A DNA stretch of 64,000 bases from Propionibacteriaceae bacterium UBA7704 (GTDB lineage: Bacteria; Actinomycetota; Actinomycetes; Propionibacteriales; Propionibacteriaceae): positions 62,001 to 126,000 of the forward strand of contig DLGC01000004.1 in the NCBI GenBank assembly GCA_002482525.1, written 5' to 3'. A program made the translations under genes and the position numbers. Positions within the stretch are counted from its first letter, which is position 1. Every line of letters begins with the position of its first letter. Under the pieces are notes generated by a model. The model did not search any database, had not been told where the DNA came from, and saw nothing but the letters and a program-made list of their open reading frames with translations. Of the stretch, positions 7,137 to 16,101 are shown piece by piece.

Positions 7137-8570
7137 GTGCCAAGACTCGCTGTTTCGGCGTCTCGCCGCTGGTGGACGCTCGCCACGGTTTCACTCACGC
7201 AACTCCTGATCGTGCTCGACGGGACCATCGTCAACGTCGCGCTACCCAGCGCCCAAGCCGATCTCGGCTTCTCCGACGCCAGTCGGCAATGGGTTGTAAC
7301 CGCCTATGCCCTCGCCTTCGGGTCGTTGCTGTTGCTCGGCGGGCGCGTTGCCGATCTGTGGGGACGCAAACGCACCTTCTTGGTGGGCCTGGTGCTGTTT
7401 GGTGCCGGATCAGCCTGGGGTGGCCTCACCCACAGCGGCGCGGAACTCCTCGCCTCGCGTGCGCTACAAGGCAGCGCCGCGGCTTTCATGGCACCGGCAG
7501 CGCTGGCATTCGTCACCCTGACCTTTGCCGAAGGGCCGGAGCGCAATCGTGCCTTCGCAATTTTCGGTTCGCTGGCAGGGCTGGGCTCAGCGCTGGGCAT
7601 GCTGCTCGGTGGTGTGCTGACGGAGTTCCTCTCCTGGCGGTGGTGTCTGCTGGTGAACGTGCCAGTCGCCCTGCTCGGGCTGGTGGCCGGATTGATTCTG
7701 CTGCCTGAGAGCCGCGCCGAGGGTGACCGCCGCTACGACCTCTGGGGAGCTCTCAGCGCTACTGTCGGCTTCGCCGCGTTGGTCTATGGGCTCACTCTCG
7801 CCGAGTTCTCCTGGACCGCACCAGCCACCATCGGCTGCGTTGTCCTCGGGGTGGCCCTGATTGCGGCCTTCGTCGCCATCGAGCGCCGAGTGTCGCACCC
7901 GTTGCTGCCGCTTCGCATTCTGATGCACCGCACCCGAGCTGCCGCTTTCACCATTCAGGCGCTGGTGGGGGTGGTCGGTGTCGGAGCGATGGTCTATCTG
8001 GCCTTCCATCTGCAGTTGGTGCTGCATTTCCCACCGCTGCTGGCCGGGCTGGGCACGCTGCCGTTCACCGTGTCGTTGATGGGTACCGTTCCGTTCGCGC
8101 TGCGAATGATCGACCAGTTCGGGCCCCGTCGGCAACTGGTGTTCGGCCCACTGATCAGTACTGCCGGAATGTTGCTGCTCAGCGGGATCAGCGTCGATGG
8201 CAACTACTGGCTTGACGTTCTGCCGGGGGTGGCGCTGATGGGCGTCGGGATGGGTTTCACCGTCGTGCCGTTGAACAACCTTGCCCTGAGCGGGGTCGAT
8301 CCCCACGACGCCGGCGTGGCTTCGGCCACGGCTACGGCCACCAACCAGCTTGGCGGGTCGATCGGGCTGGCCGTGCTCACCGCGATCTACGTCGCCGTTG
8401 CGGGCGGCCACGCGAGTCCGTCGGCAATGGTGGCCGGGTATTCGGCAGTGTTCGTTGTCGGAGCTGGTGTGTTTGCCGCTGCTGGTTTGGTTGCCTGGCT
8501 GTTCATCAAACAGACGCCGGCGGCTGTTGCTCAGCCGGATCGGCTTCCGGCGGGTGCTGCGGTGCAGTAA
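7137..8570 (+). CDS. DHA2-type MFS exporter (14-TM drug:H+ antiporter family)
   Basis: 477 residues from a GTG at 7137; AAAGGG at 7122-7127 is the likely ribosome site. Motif QLLIVLDGTIVNVALP in helix 1 (motif D1) and GRVADLWGRKRTFLVG (motif A) between helices 2 and 3 identify the DHA2 family. About fourteen hydrophobic segments are visible. It probably exports a drug, dye or metabolite by proton antiport. It stands behind a terminator and convergent to the next gene, so it is probably a single transcription unit. It could export aromatic aglycones released by the upstream enzymes, but nothing in the sequence proves that. Confidence 0.85.
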   Translation: MPRLAVSASRRWWTLATVSLTQLLIVLDGTIVNVALPSAQADLGFSDASRQWVVTAYALAFGSLLLLGGRVADLWGRKRTFLVGLVLFGAGSAWGGLTHSGAELLASRALQGSAAAFMAPAALAFVTLTFAEGPERNRAFAIFGSLAGLGSALGMLLGGVLTEFLSWRWCLLVNVPVALLGLVAGLILLPESRAEGDRRYDLWGALSATVGFAALVYGLTLAEFSWTAPATIGCVVLGVALIAAFVAIERRVSHPLLPLRILMHRTRAAAFTIQALVGVVGVGAMVYLAFHLQLVLHFPPLLAGLGTLPFTVSLMGTVPFALRMIDQFGPRRQLVFGPLISTAGMLLLSGISVDGNYWLDVLPGVALMGVGMGFTVVPLNNLALSGVDPHDAGVASATATATNQLGGSIGLAVLTAIYVAVAGGHASPSAMVAGYSAVFVVGAGVFAAAGLVAWLFIKQTPAAVAQPDRLPAGAAVQ

Positions 8571-8598
8571 CACTGCGTCCGGCTGGAGTCGAGCGAGG

Positions 8599-9273
8599 TC
8601 ACAGAACGCCGAGCTTGCGCAGCCCGATCCAGATCATGGCGGTGCCCACCAGCGCTCCGAAAACCAGCATCACCCAGTAGGCCTTACGCAACAGCCATCC
8701 GCGAATCGCGGCCAGTACTCGATCAGAGCGGTCGGGCGCCAGGAAGGGGATCAAGGCCAGCGCGATCATGGGCGACAGACTCAGCAGAATGAAGCCCAGG
8801 AAGATCAGCGCCGCGTCGAGTAGTGGGAGGCGGTCCTCTTGGATGGCGGTCACTGCTCCCAAGGTGAACACCCACAGTCGCAGTGAGGTCAGATCCCCGA
8901 CCACCCCCAGGCCGAAGGCGCGCCAGGGAGTCAGCCCGCTCATGGCTCCCATGATGCGATCGATGCCGGCCACTTCGTTGCGGTGCAGATAGGACCTGAC
9001 GGCAAACGCATAGAAAACCGCTGCCGCGATCAGCAGCATGACGCCCGTAATCGAAGAGCGGGTTTCCTTGGGGAGTCCCCAGGCCACACCGGAGAGCAGC
9101 AGACCGAACACCACGCCCTGGACGAACTTGGTGGTGGCGAACCCGCCGACGAAAGCCGCTGCCTTGTGCGGGCCTTTCTCCGACTGGAGTAGCAGGATTT
9201 CCCCGATGAGGAAGGTGGGCAGGATCAGTCCGGCCAGGATCAACGGCGTCAGGGGTGCCCACACTGCTGCCAT
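8599..9273 (-). CDS. GAP family membrane protein
   Basis: 224 residues with six hydrophobic segments and an arginine-rich loop near the C-terminus (LAPDRSDRVLAAIRGW). The spacing of the helices and the FLIGEILLLQSEKGPHKA segment recall the actinobacterial GAP or Sap family (sulfolipid/peptidoglycolipid addressing proteins), thought to help move cell-envelope lipids. It is convergent to the MFS gene with only 28 bases between stops. A short gap of 69 bases separates it from the peroxidase gene, so the two could be co-transcribed from the right. Confidence 0.6.
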   Translation of the reverse strand: MAAVWAPLTPLILAGLILPTFLIGEILLLQSEKGPHKAAAFVGGFATTKFVQGVVFGLLLSGVAWGLPKETRSSITGVMLLIAAAVFYAFAVRSYLHRNEVAGIDRIMGAMSGLTPWRAFGLGVVGDLTSLRLWVFTLGAVTAIQEDRLPLLDAALIFLGFILLSLSPMIALALIPFLAPDRSDRVLAAIRGWLLRKAYWVMLVFGALVGTAMIWIGLRKLGVL

Positions 9274-9342
9274 AGCTTGACCCTAGCCGGGGTTGCGGCG
9301 GGGCAGGGCGCGTTCTCGATGCTGTCGGCGGATCGTGACCGC

Positions 9343-9819
9343 TCAGAACGCAGCGCGGAGGTCTGCCTCGATGGCTGCGGGCTCGGTGGCCGGAGCGTAA
9401 CGACGAATGACCTGGCCGTCGCGTCCGATCAGGAATTTGGTGAAGTTCCATTTGATGGCGTCACCGAGCACGCCGCCGGCTTCGCTTCGCAGCCAGGTGT
9501 ACAGCGGGTGGGCATTGGCGCCGTTGACGTCGATCTTGGCGAACATCGGGAAGCTCACCCCGTAGTTCAGCTGGCAGAACTCGGCGGTCTCCGCATCGTC
9601 GGCTAACTCCTGATTCTTGAACTGGGAGCACGGGAAGCCCAGGATGACGAAGTCTCGGTCCTTGAAGTCCTCATACAGCTTCTCCAGGCCCTCGAACTGT
9701 GGCGTGAAGCCGCATTTGCTGGCCGTGTTGACGACGAGCACCACCTTTCCGAGGTACTCCGACAGGGCTTGGTCGGAGCCGGTGATGGTCGTGGCGTGAA
9801 AGTCGGCGAGAGTGGTCAT
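9343..9819 (-). CDS. Glutathione peroxidase family protein (thiol peroxidase)
   Basis: 158 residues, the usual bacterial length. NTASKCGFTPQ places the peroxidatic cysteine at residue 36 (cysteine, not selenocysteine). LGFPCSQFKNQE carries the resolving-cysteine region and the catalytic Gln, and WNFTKFLI carries the active-site Trp/Asn. Actinobacterial members normally take electrons from thioredoxin and reduce hydroperoxides in the cytosol. Its start lies 158 bases downstream of the DeoR gene end, a gap that probably holds its own promoter. Confidence 0.9.
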   Translation of the reverse strand: MTTLADFHATTITGSDQALSEYLGKVVLVVNTASKCGFTPQFEGLEKLYEDFKDRDFVILGFPCSQFKNQELADDAETAEFCQLNYGVSFPMFAKIDVNGANAHPLYTWLRSEAGGVLGDAIKWNFTKFLIGRDGQVIRRYAPATEPAAIEADLRAAF

Positions 9820-9977
9820 CGCATCTCCAAATGGCTGGGGTACTCCTGTGAAAGCGAACGAGGATGCCGCGGTATTCCCGCGGTTCCGGCAGTATCGCTG
9901 CCGCGGTGCGGATCCGGGGTCGCCGATGATCCTTCAGAATTCAGCGCGGCGCGATGCTGATCTGCTGCCCGCGGAGA

Positions 9978-10799
9978 TCAGGAGTCGGCGGGTTCGTCCA
10001 GCGGTGCGACGATCACTTCCAGTCCCTGCTCGGCGATCAGCTGCTGTTCGGTGAGCGACACTCCGGAATCCACGACGACATGAGTGAATGCCGAGACCTC
10101 GCACAGTCGGAACAAGGCCCGTTGACCCACCTTCGAGTGATCAATGACCAGGACCCGTCGACTGGCGGCCTTCATTATCGCCTTCTTGATAGCCAACTGG
10201 AGCTGGTCCTGGTGATACAGCGTGGTGCCATGCAGTGATGAGGATGACAAGAAGGCCACGTCGGCGGCCAAGCGTGACACGCCGTCCTCACTGAGCACGC
10301 CTAGATAGGACGCCGAGCGACGGTTGTACTGGCCACCCAGGCAGATCAGATTGATCCACTCGGACTTGCGGAGTTCCTCCACCACGATTTCGGAGTTGGT
10401 GATGACAGTCAGGGCTTCGAAGCGATTCAGCAGCGGCACCAATTGCAGGGCGGTGGTGGAGTCGTCGAGCAGTACGACGTCGCCCTCTTCAATGAGATTG
10501 ATGGCGGCATTCGCGATGGCCTGTTTTTCCTTCAGACGGGCGCGCATGCGGTAATCCCAATCCGCCTCGAATTGTGTGGAGGAGGTGATCGAGGCGCCGC
10601 CGCGGACCTTGCGAACCAGACCCTTCTGGTGCAGATCGTCCAGATCACGGTGAATCGTCATGCGACTCACGCCCAGGGCATCGGCGAGATCGTCGACATG
10701 GGCGAAACCGCTGGCGTGCGCCACCCGAAGGATGTACTCCAGTCGGGCCGCCTTACCGCGGATCGGCTTTTCGCTATCGATGGCGATCTGCTCGCTCAT
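9978..10799 (-). CDS. DeoR/GlpR family transcriptional regulator
   Basis: 273 residues. The N-terminal helix-turn-helix (residues about 18-70, containing VDDLADALGVSRMTIHRDLDDL and a GLVRKVRGGA wing) is the DeoR signature. The C-terminal sugar-phosphate sensing domain includes DVVLLDDSTTALQLV and LITNSEIVVEEL-like segments. Such proteins bind phosphorylated sugars. It is 39 bases downstream of the PfkB kinase gene on the same strand, and the pair is divergent from the ABC transporter operon. It is therefore the likely regulator of the whole 10-25 kb sugar regulon, probably acting in the 11781-12338 control region. Confidence 0.9.
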   Translation of the reverse strand: MSEQIAIDSEKPIRGKAARLEYILRVAHASGFAHVDDLADALGVSRMTIHRDLDDLHQKGLVRKVRGGASITSSTQFEADWDYRMRARLKEKQAIANAAINLIEEGDVVLLDDSTTALQLVPLLNRFEALTVITNSEIVVEELRKSEWINLICLGGQYNRRSASYLGVLSEDGVSRLAADVAFLSSSSLHGTTLYHQDQLQLAIKKAIMKAASRRVLVIDHSKVGQRALFRLCEVSAFTHVVVDSGVSLTEQQLIAEQGLEVIVAPLDEPADS

Positions 10800-10838
10800 A
10801 TTCCACGCCCGTCCACGAAGTACCGCCCACTTTGAGGA

Positions 10839-11780
10839 TCACAGCCTCGGATTTGTAGTCCTGAAGAGTTCCACTTGGTTCAGATCGACGATTCCCGCAT
10901 CTGATCCAAGATCGGTTGCGACCAACGAACCGCACGCGAGGCCGCGCTCGACACTTTCCTCAAGACTCAGGCCGCTGATTATGCCGGAAATGAACCCGGA
11001 GGTGAAGGCGTCACCGCAACCGGTGGTGTCGACGACGTCGACTTTGAATGCCGGCACCACGATTTCCGATTCGCCGCGGCGGGCCACGGAGACGCCGTCG
11101 CCACCCATGGTCAACAAGGTGGTGTTCGCCCCGTGGGATTGCAGCCAAGCGATAATCTCGGCGCGGTCCTCGGTGCCGACCAGCCAGCTGGCCTCCTCAA
11201 TATTGGGCATGAGGTAGTCGATATAAGGCAAGGAACCCGAGATGAGTTCCTGGGCGTCGGCCCGCGGGCTCATCAGGAAGTCGCAGGTAGTAATTGCTCC
11301 GAGTTCCTTTGCCTTGGCCAGGACGCGCGCCATGGGCGGACCGTCCAAGCCCGGTAACACGAAGGCGCCGCCCATGTGGAAGATGGTTCCTGGTGTGACC
11401 AGATCCCACGGCACGTCGTGCTCGTTGAGAGCCGCATTGGCTCCAATGACATGGAGAGCCGGACGCGAGCCATCATGGCGGATGGGCAGCAGACTCGACG
11501 AGGTTTGAAGCTCGGGGTCGATCACCATTCGGCTGGTGTCTGCGCCATAGCCGCTCAGCGCGTTCAGCAAGAACTGACCGATGTTGTCATTGCCGATTCG
11601 ACCGACGCTGACGACGTCATGGCCGAGCTTGGCGAGGTTCATCGATGGCGCGGCGGCAGTGCCGGCGACGGTGAACTTGATCCGCTGCAAGAAGGCCAGC
11701 TGCTGGCCCGGGGGGACCTCGGTGAAAGGCCAGCCAAGAGCATCTGCGATGTAGGCGCCAAATGAGATGACCCGAGTCAT
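10839..11780 (-). CDS. PfkB family carbohydrate kinase
   Basis: 313 residues with the ribokinase fold. GTAAAPSMNLAKLG is the substrate-binding N-terminal region, and DTTGCGDAFTSGF is the PfkB signature 2 with the catalytic Asp, with the usual second position of the GAGD turn replaced by Cys. Substrate could be a ketose or a ketose phosphate. Expressed away from the ABC operon and followed by the DeoR gene, it probably phosphorylates the imported sugar or an intermediate, possibly making the inducer for the regulator. Specificity cannot be read from sequence. Confidence 0.85.
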   Translation of the reverse strand: MTRVISFGAYIADALGWPFTEVPPGQQLAFLQRIKFTVAGTAAAPSMNLAKLGHDVVSVGRIGNDNIGQFLLNALSGYGADTSRMVIDPELQTSSSLLPIRHDGSRPALHVIGANAALNEHDVPWDLVTPGTIFHMGGAFVLPGLDGPPMARVLAKAKELGAITTCDFLMSPRADAQELISGSLPYIDYLMPNIEEASWLVGTEDRAEIIAWLQSHGANTTLLTMGGDGVSVARRGESEIVVPAFKVDVVDTTGCGDAFTSGFISGIISGLSLEESVERGLACGSLVATDLGSDAGIVDLNQVELFRTTNPRL

Positions 11781-12338
11781 GAGGGTCTCCTTCCGGGATG
11801 CGGGGCGGGATGCCGTCGCTTCATTGCGTTATCGATCCGTTGGTGGTTGCCCGCCGTGATGCTCGATGTTATGCCGTGTGAGAAGTTGTGGCAAGGCCCT
11901 GCGAAGTTATCACAGGAGTTGTGAACTGCGTTCTGGCTGTCCGTTGTTCGCATCGCAGGGGTGGGATGCGCCCGAGTGGCAGAGCAGTCCCTAGTCAGGC
12001 CGATATAGCGGAACGGCTGGAGCGCGTCGAGTGGGCTGCAGAATCGCGAACTCTGTTCCGTTGCTGAGGGCGGTTGCGTAACAGAATGCTCACTCGAGGT
12101 GTTGTTGATAACAGTTTTGTAACACAATGGCACTGAAGGTAACAACGGAGCTAACGGCGAAGCTACAGTCCACTCAAGTGCTGCAGTTCGCTTCCGCTCA
12201 ATGGTGATGCGAAGGCTTGCGGACCGACCGTGGTTGTGGAAGCAGCGCCCACCACTATCCCTAGTGGGACGACACGTCCATTGAAGTCGCTGCGTTGGGG
12301 CGCACGGCTTCGATCGAGCTCGAGGGAGACTCACGTCG
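11781..12338. promoter_or_regulatory. Divergent control region between pfkB-deoR and the ABC/catabolic operon
   Basis: No gene is supported in these 558 bases. The right half is AT-richer and holds repeated GTAACA hexamers at 12078-12083, 12119-12124 and 12139-12144, spaced 41 and 20 bases (about four and two helical turns). A related GATAACA lies at 12107-12113 and a small palindrome TTGT-AAC-ACAA at 12117-12127. TTGATA at 12105-12110 could be a -35. A reverse-strand relative, GTTATCACA, lies in the left half near 11905. These look like operators for the DeoR protein, with one promoter on each side; assignment is inference. The SBP gene start has a GGAGA site. Confidence 0.5.
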
Positions 12339-13403
12339 ATGAAATCACGTAGTTGGAAGATGCTGGGTGGTGTTGCAGTAGCGACATCGCTCCTGCTCAT
12401 GTCCGCCGCTTGCGGCACGACCGGAGGAGGCACCCCGACCGGGGGCGCATCACACGAAGGAAAGTACAAGATCGCCACTATTCCCAAGATTGATGGCATC
12501 ACCTGGTTCGATGACATGAAGCGAGGTGTCAACCAGTTCAACACCGACTTCGGTAGCGAGGTTGAGGCCTGGCAGATCGGACCGGACTCCGAGGACGCCG
12601 CCAAGCAGGTCCAGATCATTGAGGATCTGATCGCTCAGAACGTCGATGCCATCGTCGTCGTGCCGAACGATCCGCTAGCGCTGGAGCCGGTGCTCACCAA
12701 GGCTCGTCAGCAGGGCATCGTGGTCATCAGCCATGAGGGCCCCGCGTTGGCTGACACCGAAGCAGTCGACTACGACCTGGAGGCTTTCAGCAATGACGCC
12801 TTCGGCGAGTTGATGGGTCGCAAGCTGGTTGAAGGCATGGGCAAGGACTCCGGCACCTTCGTCGGTGAAGTCGGTTCGCTGACCTCCGAGACCCACATGG
12901 CCTGGTACAACGCCGCGGTGAAGTGGCTGGCTGAGAACTACCCGAACATCAAGCCCGTTCAGGCTCAGCCTTACGAAGATGCCAACGACGATGCCAAGGC
13001 TCGCTCGAACGCCATCGAGATTCTCAAGAAGTACCCGAAGCTGGACGGGATGATCTCCTGCTCGGTGTCGGCTGGGTCGAACATGGCTCAGGTTCTGAAG
13101 GAGAAGAAGATCAAGACCGTCACCCTGTCGCAGTTGACCCTGCCCTCGGTGGGTGGCCCCTACATTGAAGAGGGCTGGATCTACTCCGGTCAGGCGTGGG
13201 AGCCGGCTGGCGCTGGCTACGCGGGCAACATGCTTGCGCTGCGCATCCTCAAGGGCGAGAAGATCGACTCCACCGTCGATCTGAAGTGGGACAACTACAC
13301 CGCCTCCAAGGTGGACGGCAAGATCGTCATCGGCGATGCGATCCTGCAGTTCCAGAAGGGCGAAGACCCCTTCGACTCGTGGAACGGGAAGTGGCCGTTC
13401 TGA
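12339..13403 (+). CDS. Sugar ABC transporter substrate-binding lipoprotein (ribose/autoinducer-2 type)
   Basis: 354 residues. A lipoprotein signal peptide runs to the lipobox MSAAC (cysteine near residue 25), followed by a Gly/Thr-rich linker. The mature part is a type I periplasmic-binding fold of the RbsB/LsrB class (YKIATIPKIDGITWF, DAIVVVPNDPLALEPVL, DGMISCSVSAGSN). It captures a sugar outside the membrane and delivers it to the permeases encoded downstream. A strong hairpin lies between it and the ATPase gene, which fits the common pattern of excess binding protein. The ligand is unknown; LsrF-like and tetrulose genes in the operon make AI-2-like or C4/C5 sugars candidates. Confidence 0.88.
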   Translation: MKSRSWKMLGGVAVATSLLLMSAACGTTGGGTPTGGASHEGKYKIATIPKIDGITWFDDMKRGVNQFNTDFGSEVEAWQIGPDSEDAAKQVQIIEDLIAQNVDAIVVVPNDPLALEPVLTKARQQGIVVISHEGPALADTEAVDYDLEAFSNDAFGELMGRKLVEGMGKDSGTFVGEVGSLTSETHMAWYNAAVKWLAENYPNIKPVQAQPYEDANDDAKARSNAIEILKKYPKLDGMISCSVSAGSNMAQVLKEKKIKTVTLSQLTLPSVGGPYIEEGWIYSGQAWEPAGAGYAGNMLALRILKGEKIDSTVDLKWDNYTASKVDGKIVIGDAILQFQKGEDPFDSWNGKWPF

Positions 13404-13418
13404 TCTAACCCAGCGCTC

Positions 13419-13450
13419 GTGTCTGGCGGGGAGCAATCCCCGCCAGACAC
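13419..13450 (+). terminator. Intercistronic hairpin after the binding-protein gene
   Basis: GTGTCTGGCGGGG (13419-13431) pairs perfectly with 13438-13450 around a six-base loop, with no T run. It probably gives partial termination or 3' end protection so that the binding protein is made in excess over the ATPase and permeases. Confidence 0.6.
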
Positions 13451-13504
13451 GGCCGACGGAACAGACCCAGAACCAGCCACTGCTGTCGGCAAGGAGCACG
13501 CCAC

Positions 13505-15067
13505 ATGTCAGTACCCATCCTCGAAGCACGAAACCTGTCGATCTCGTTCGGCGGAGTTGATGCTTTGGTCGATGTCGACCTCACGATCAATCAAGGCGAG
13601 ATTCGCTGTCTCGTCGGCGAGAACGGCTCAGGGAAGTCCACCTTCGTCAAAATCGCATCCGGGGTGTACCGCCAGAATGCGGGAACCGTAGCGATAGACG
13701 GTGTTGATATGCCCTCCGGTGACCCGGGCGCGGCCATTGCTGCCGGCGTACAGGTCGTCTTCCAAGACTTGGCCCTCTTCGGTGGACTCAGCGTCGCTGA
13801 GAACATCGCCTTCAGCTACATGCTGGAGAACCGCACTCGCCAAGTGAGCATGACGAAGATGAGCGAGCTGGCCCAGCAGGCGCTGGACATGATGGAAGTC
13901 AGGCTTGATCTCGAAGCGCCGGTATCCAATCTTTCGATGGCGAACAAGCAGTTGGTCGCTATCGCCCGCGCATTGCTGTTGGACGCTCGCCTGATCTTCA
14001 TGGACGAGCCGACTGCGGCACTCACGCGAAAAGAGGTGAACCGGCTGCTGGAGGTCGTCGAGGGCCTCAAAGCAAAGGGCATCTCGATCGTGTTCATCTC
14101 GCACAAGCTGGACGAGGTGTTCCGCATCGCCGACACCATCACGATCTTCCGCGATGGCCACAAAGTCGGCGACTTCGAAGCCGGCGAACTCACCCAGTCG
14201 GACCTGACCTTCCACATGACCGGACGTCGCGTCGAATACCCGGCCTACCAGCGCACGCCGCGCGACACAGACGGTGTGACGCCTCCGGTGCTGGAGGTTC
14301 GTGAGCTAGCCGATCGAGGTCACTTCAGCGATGTCTCCTTCGCCATCCGTCCTGGTGACGTGCTCGGCCTGACCGGGTTGCTCGGTGCCGGGCGCACCGA
14401 GATCGCGCTGTCATTGTTCGGACTCAACGCGCCTTCTCACGGCGAGGTGCTGCTCGACGGCGAGCCGGTACACATCCGAACCCCGCAGGATGCGGTGGGT
14501 CGAGGTATCGCCCTGGTGTCGGAGAACCGTCAGGTCGAGGGGCTGTTCATGGAGCAGACCATCGGCCACAACATCTCCTCAACCCGGCTGGACACACTGG
14601 TCAATCGGCTCGGCATTCTGAACCTGCATCGCGAGCGGGAGCTGGCCCAAAGCGCGGTGGCTCAGATGGGTGTCAACAACCGCAATATCGACACGCTGGT
14701 GGGGCGGCTCTCCGGCGGAAACGCGCAGAAGGTCGTCATCGGCAAGTGGATCCTCACCGATCCCAAGCTGCTGATCCTGGACTCGCCCACGGTCGGGATC
14801 GACGTGGGCTCCAAGGCCGAGATCTACGAGAAGATCCAGCAGCTCGCCGACGACGGCATGAGCATTCTGTTCATCTCCGATGAGCCTGAGGAGATCGCGG
14901 CCAACTGCAATCGGATCGTCGTCATGTACGAAGGCGCGATCGTCAACGTCGTCTCCGAGGAGGAGCGCAATCAACCCAACTTCGTCGAGGTGCTGTCCCA
15001 GATGATCTCTGAGCCGACCACCCGCGTCGAGGTCGACTCCGCAGCCCAAGGAGGGTCGCAGGCATGA
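13505..15067 (+). CDS. Sugar ABC transporter ATP-binding protein (RbsA/LsrA type, two NBDs)
   Basis: 520 residues with two nucleotide-binding domains. NBD1 has a good Walker A (GENGSGKST, about residue 40) and Walker B (LIFMDEPTAAL). NBD2 (about 265-520) has a degenerate Walker A region (LLGAGRTE) but an intact LSGGN signature and LLILDSPTVGID, the usual pattern for the carbohydrate-2 family. It energises uptake through the two permeases that follow. The stop overlaps the start of the first permease (ATGA at 15064). Confidence 0.92.
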   Translation: MSVPILEARNLSISFGGVDALVDVDLTINQGEIRCLVGENGSGKSTFVKIASGVYRQNAGTVAIDGVDMPSGDPGAAIAAGVQVVFQDLALFGGLSVAENIAFSYMLENRTRQVSMTKMSELAQQALDMMEVRLDLEAPVSNLSMANKQLVAIARALLLDARLIFMDEPTAALTRKEVNRLLEVVEGLKAKGISIVFISHKLDEVFRIADTITIFRDGHKVGDFEAGELTQSDLTFHMTGRRVEYPAYQRTPRDTDGVTPPVLEVRELADRGHFSDVSFAIRPGDVLGLTGLLGAGRTEIALSLFGLNAPSHGEVLLDGEPVHIRTPQDAVGRGIALVSENRQVEGLFMEQTIGHNISSTRLDTLVNRLGILNLHRERELAQSAVAQMGVNNRNIDTLVGRLSGGNAQKVVIGKWILTDPKLLILDSPTVGIDVGSKAEIYEKIQQLADDGMSILFISDEPEEIAANCNRIVVMYEGAIVNVVSEEERNQPNFVEVLSQMISEPTTRVEVDSAAQGGSQA

Positions 15068-16089
15068 AGTCTCCTTTTCGCGCCGTCTTCCATCGCCGCT
15101 CCACCCCGGTAGAGCGCTATCTGACGCTGCTCATCATCGGCTACGCGATCCTGGTCACCTCACAGAACCCGCGGTTCTTCAGCCTCGAGACCGTCTTCGA
15201 TCTCGTCCATGAAGGTGCTCCCACCATGATTCTGGCGGTCGGGGTGTTGTTGGTGCTGGTTTCCGGCGGCATCGATGTGTCCTTCCCCGTGGTGGCGATC
15301 ACGTCGGCCTACATGTCGATCAAGCTGATGTGGGCCTTTGGACTGGACACGATGGCATTCATGCTGCCGGTCTCGATCCTCTTCGGCACCATCCTGGGCC
15401 TGATCAACGCGCTGCTCATTCACTTCCTTCGATTGCCAACGCTGATCGTGACCCTGGGCACGATGGCGGTCTACCGCGGCTTGATGGCAGTGCTGCTGGG
15501 GACCAGTCAGTACCCGGTCGCGCAAATGCCGAAGTCCTTAGCCGAGTTCGGGCTGCTCGACATCGTCAGCGTCACCCGGCCCGAAGGGGTCTACGGGCTG
15601 TCGATCTTCCTGCCCATCGTGGCAGCGGTGATGGCCCTGACCTGGTTCCTGCTGTACCACACCATGATCGGACGCTCCGTCTTCGCGATGGGCTCCGACC
15701 CTGAGGCCGCCTCTCGAATCGGTGTCAACATTTTGCGCACGCGCCTGTTCGTCTACGGCTATACCGGGGCGTTGGCAGGCCTGGCCGGCTTGATCTACTA
15801 CGCGGCGGTTCAGAACGTCGATCCGGTCGCGCTCAGCGGCTTTGAGCTGATGGTGATCGCGGCGGTCGTCATCGGCGGTGCCAAGCTGACCGGCGGTGAA
15901 GGCACCATCTTGGGCACCTTCTTGGGCGTGCTGCTGTTCCAGTTGTTCCAGACGACGCTGGTTCAGCTCGGCCTGGCGTCAACCTGGGCTTCCTTCTTCT
16001 TCGGTGCGGTGCTGCTCGCCAGCCTGGCCATGATCTACATCCGCCAACGCAGAGCAGACCAGCGAAACCTGGTCTTCCGGGTCGGCTGA
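15064..16089 (+). CDS. Sugar ABC transporter permease (RbsC/LsrC type)
   Basis: 341 residues with eight or more hydrophobic segments and the family signature GGAKLTGGEGTILGTFLGVLL near residue 275-300. It overlaps the ATPase gene by four bases and is followed 12 bases later by a second permease. The two probably form a heterodimeric membrane channel, as LsrC and LsrD do. Confidence 0.9.
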   Translation: MKSPFRAVFHRRSTPVERYLTLLIIGYAILVTSQNPRFFSLETVFDLVHEGAPTMILAVGVLLVLVSGGIDVSFPVVAITSAYMSIKLMWAFGLDTMAFMLPVSILFGTILGLINALLIHFLRLPTLIVTLGTMAVYRGLMAVLLGTSQYPVAQMPKSLAEFGLLDIVSVTRPEGVYGLSIFLPIVAAVMALTWFLLYHTMIGRSVFAMGSDPEAASRIGVNILRTRLFVYGYTGALAGLAGLIYYAAVQNVDPVALSGFELMVIAAVVIGGAKLTGGEGTILGTFLGVLLFQLFQTTLVQLGLASTWASFFFGAVLLASLAMIYIRQRRADQRNLVFRVG

Positions 16090-16101
16090 GGGGACAAGAC
16101 A

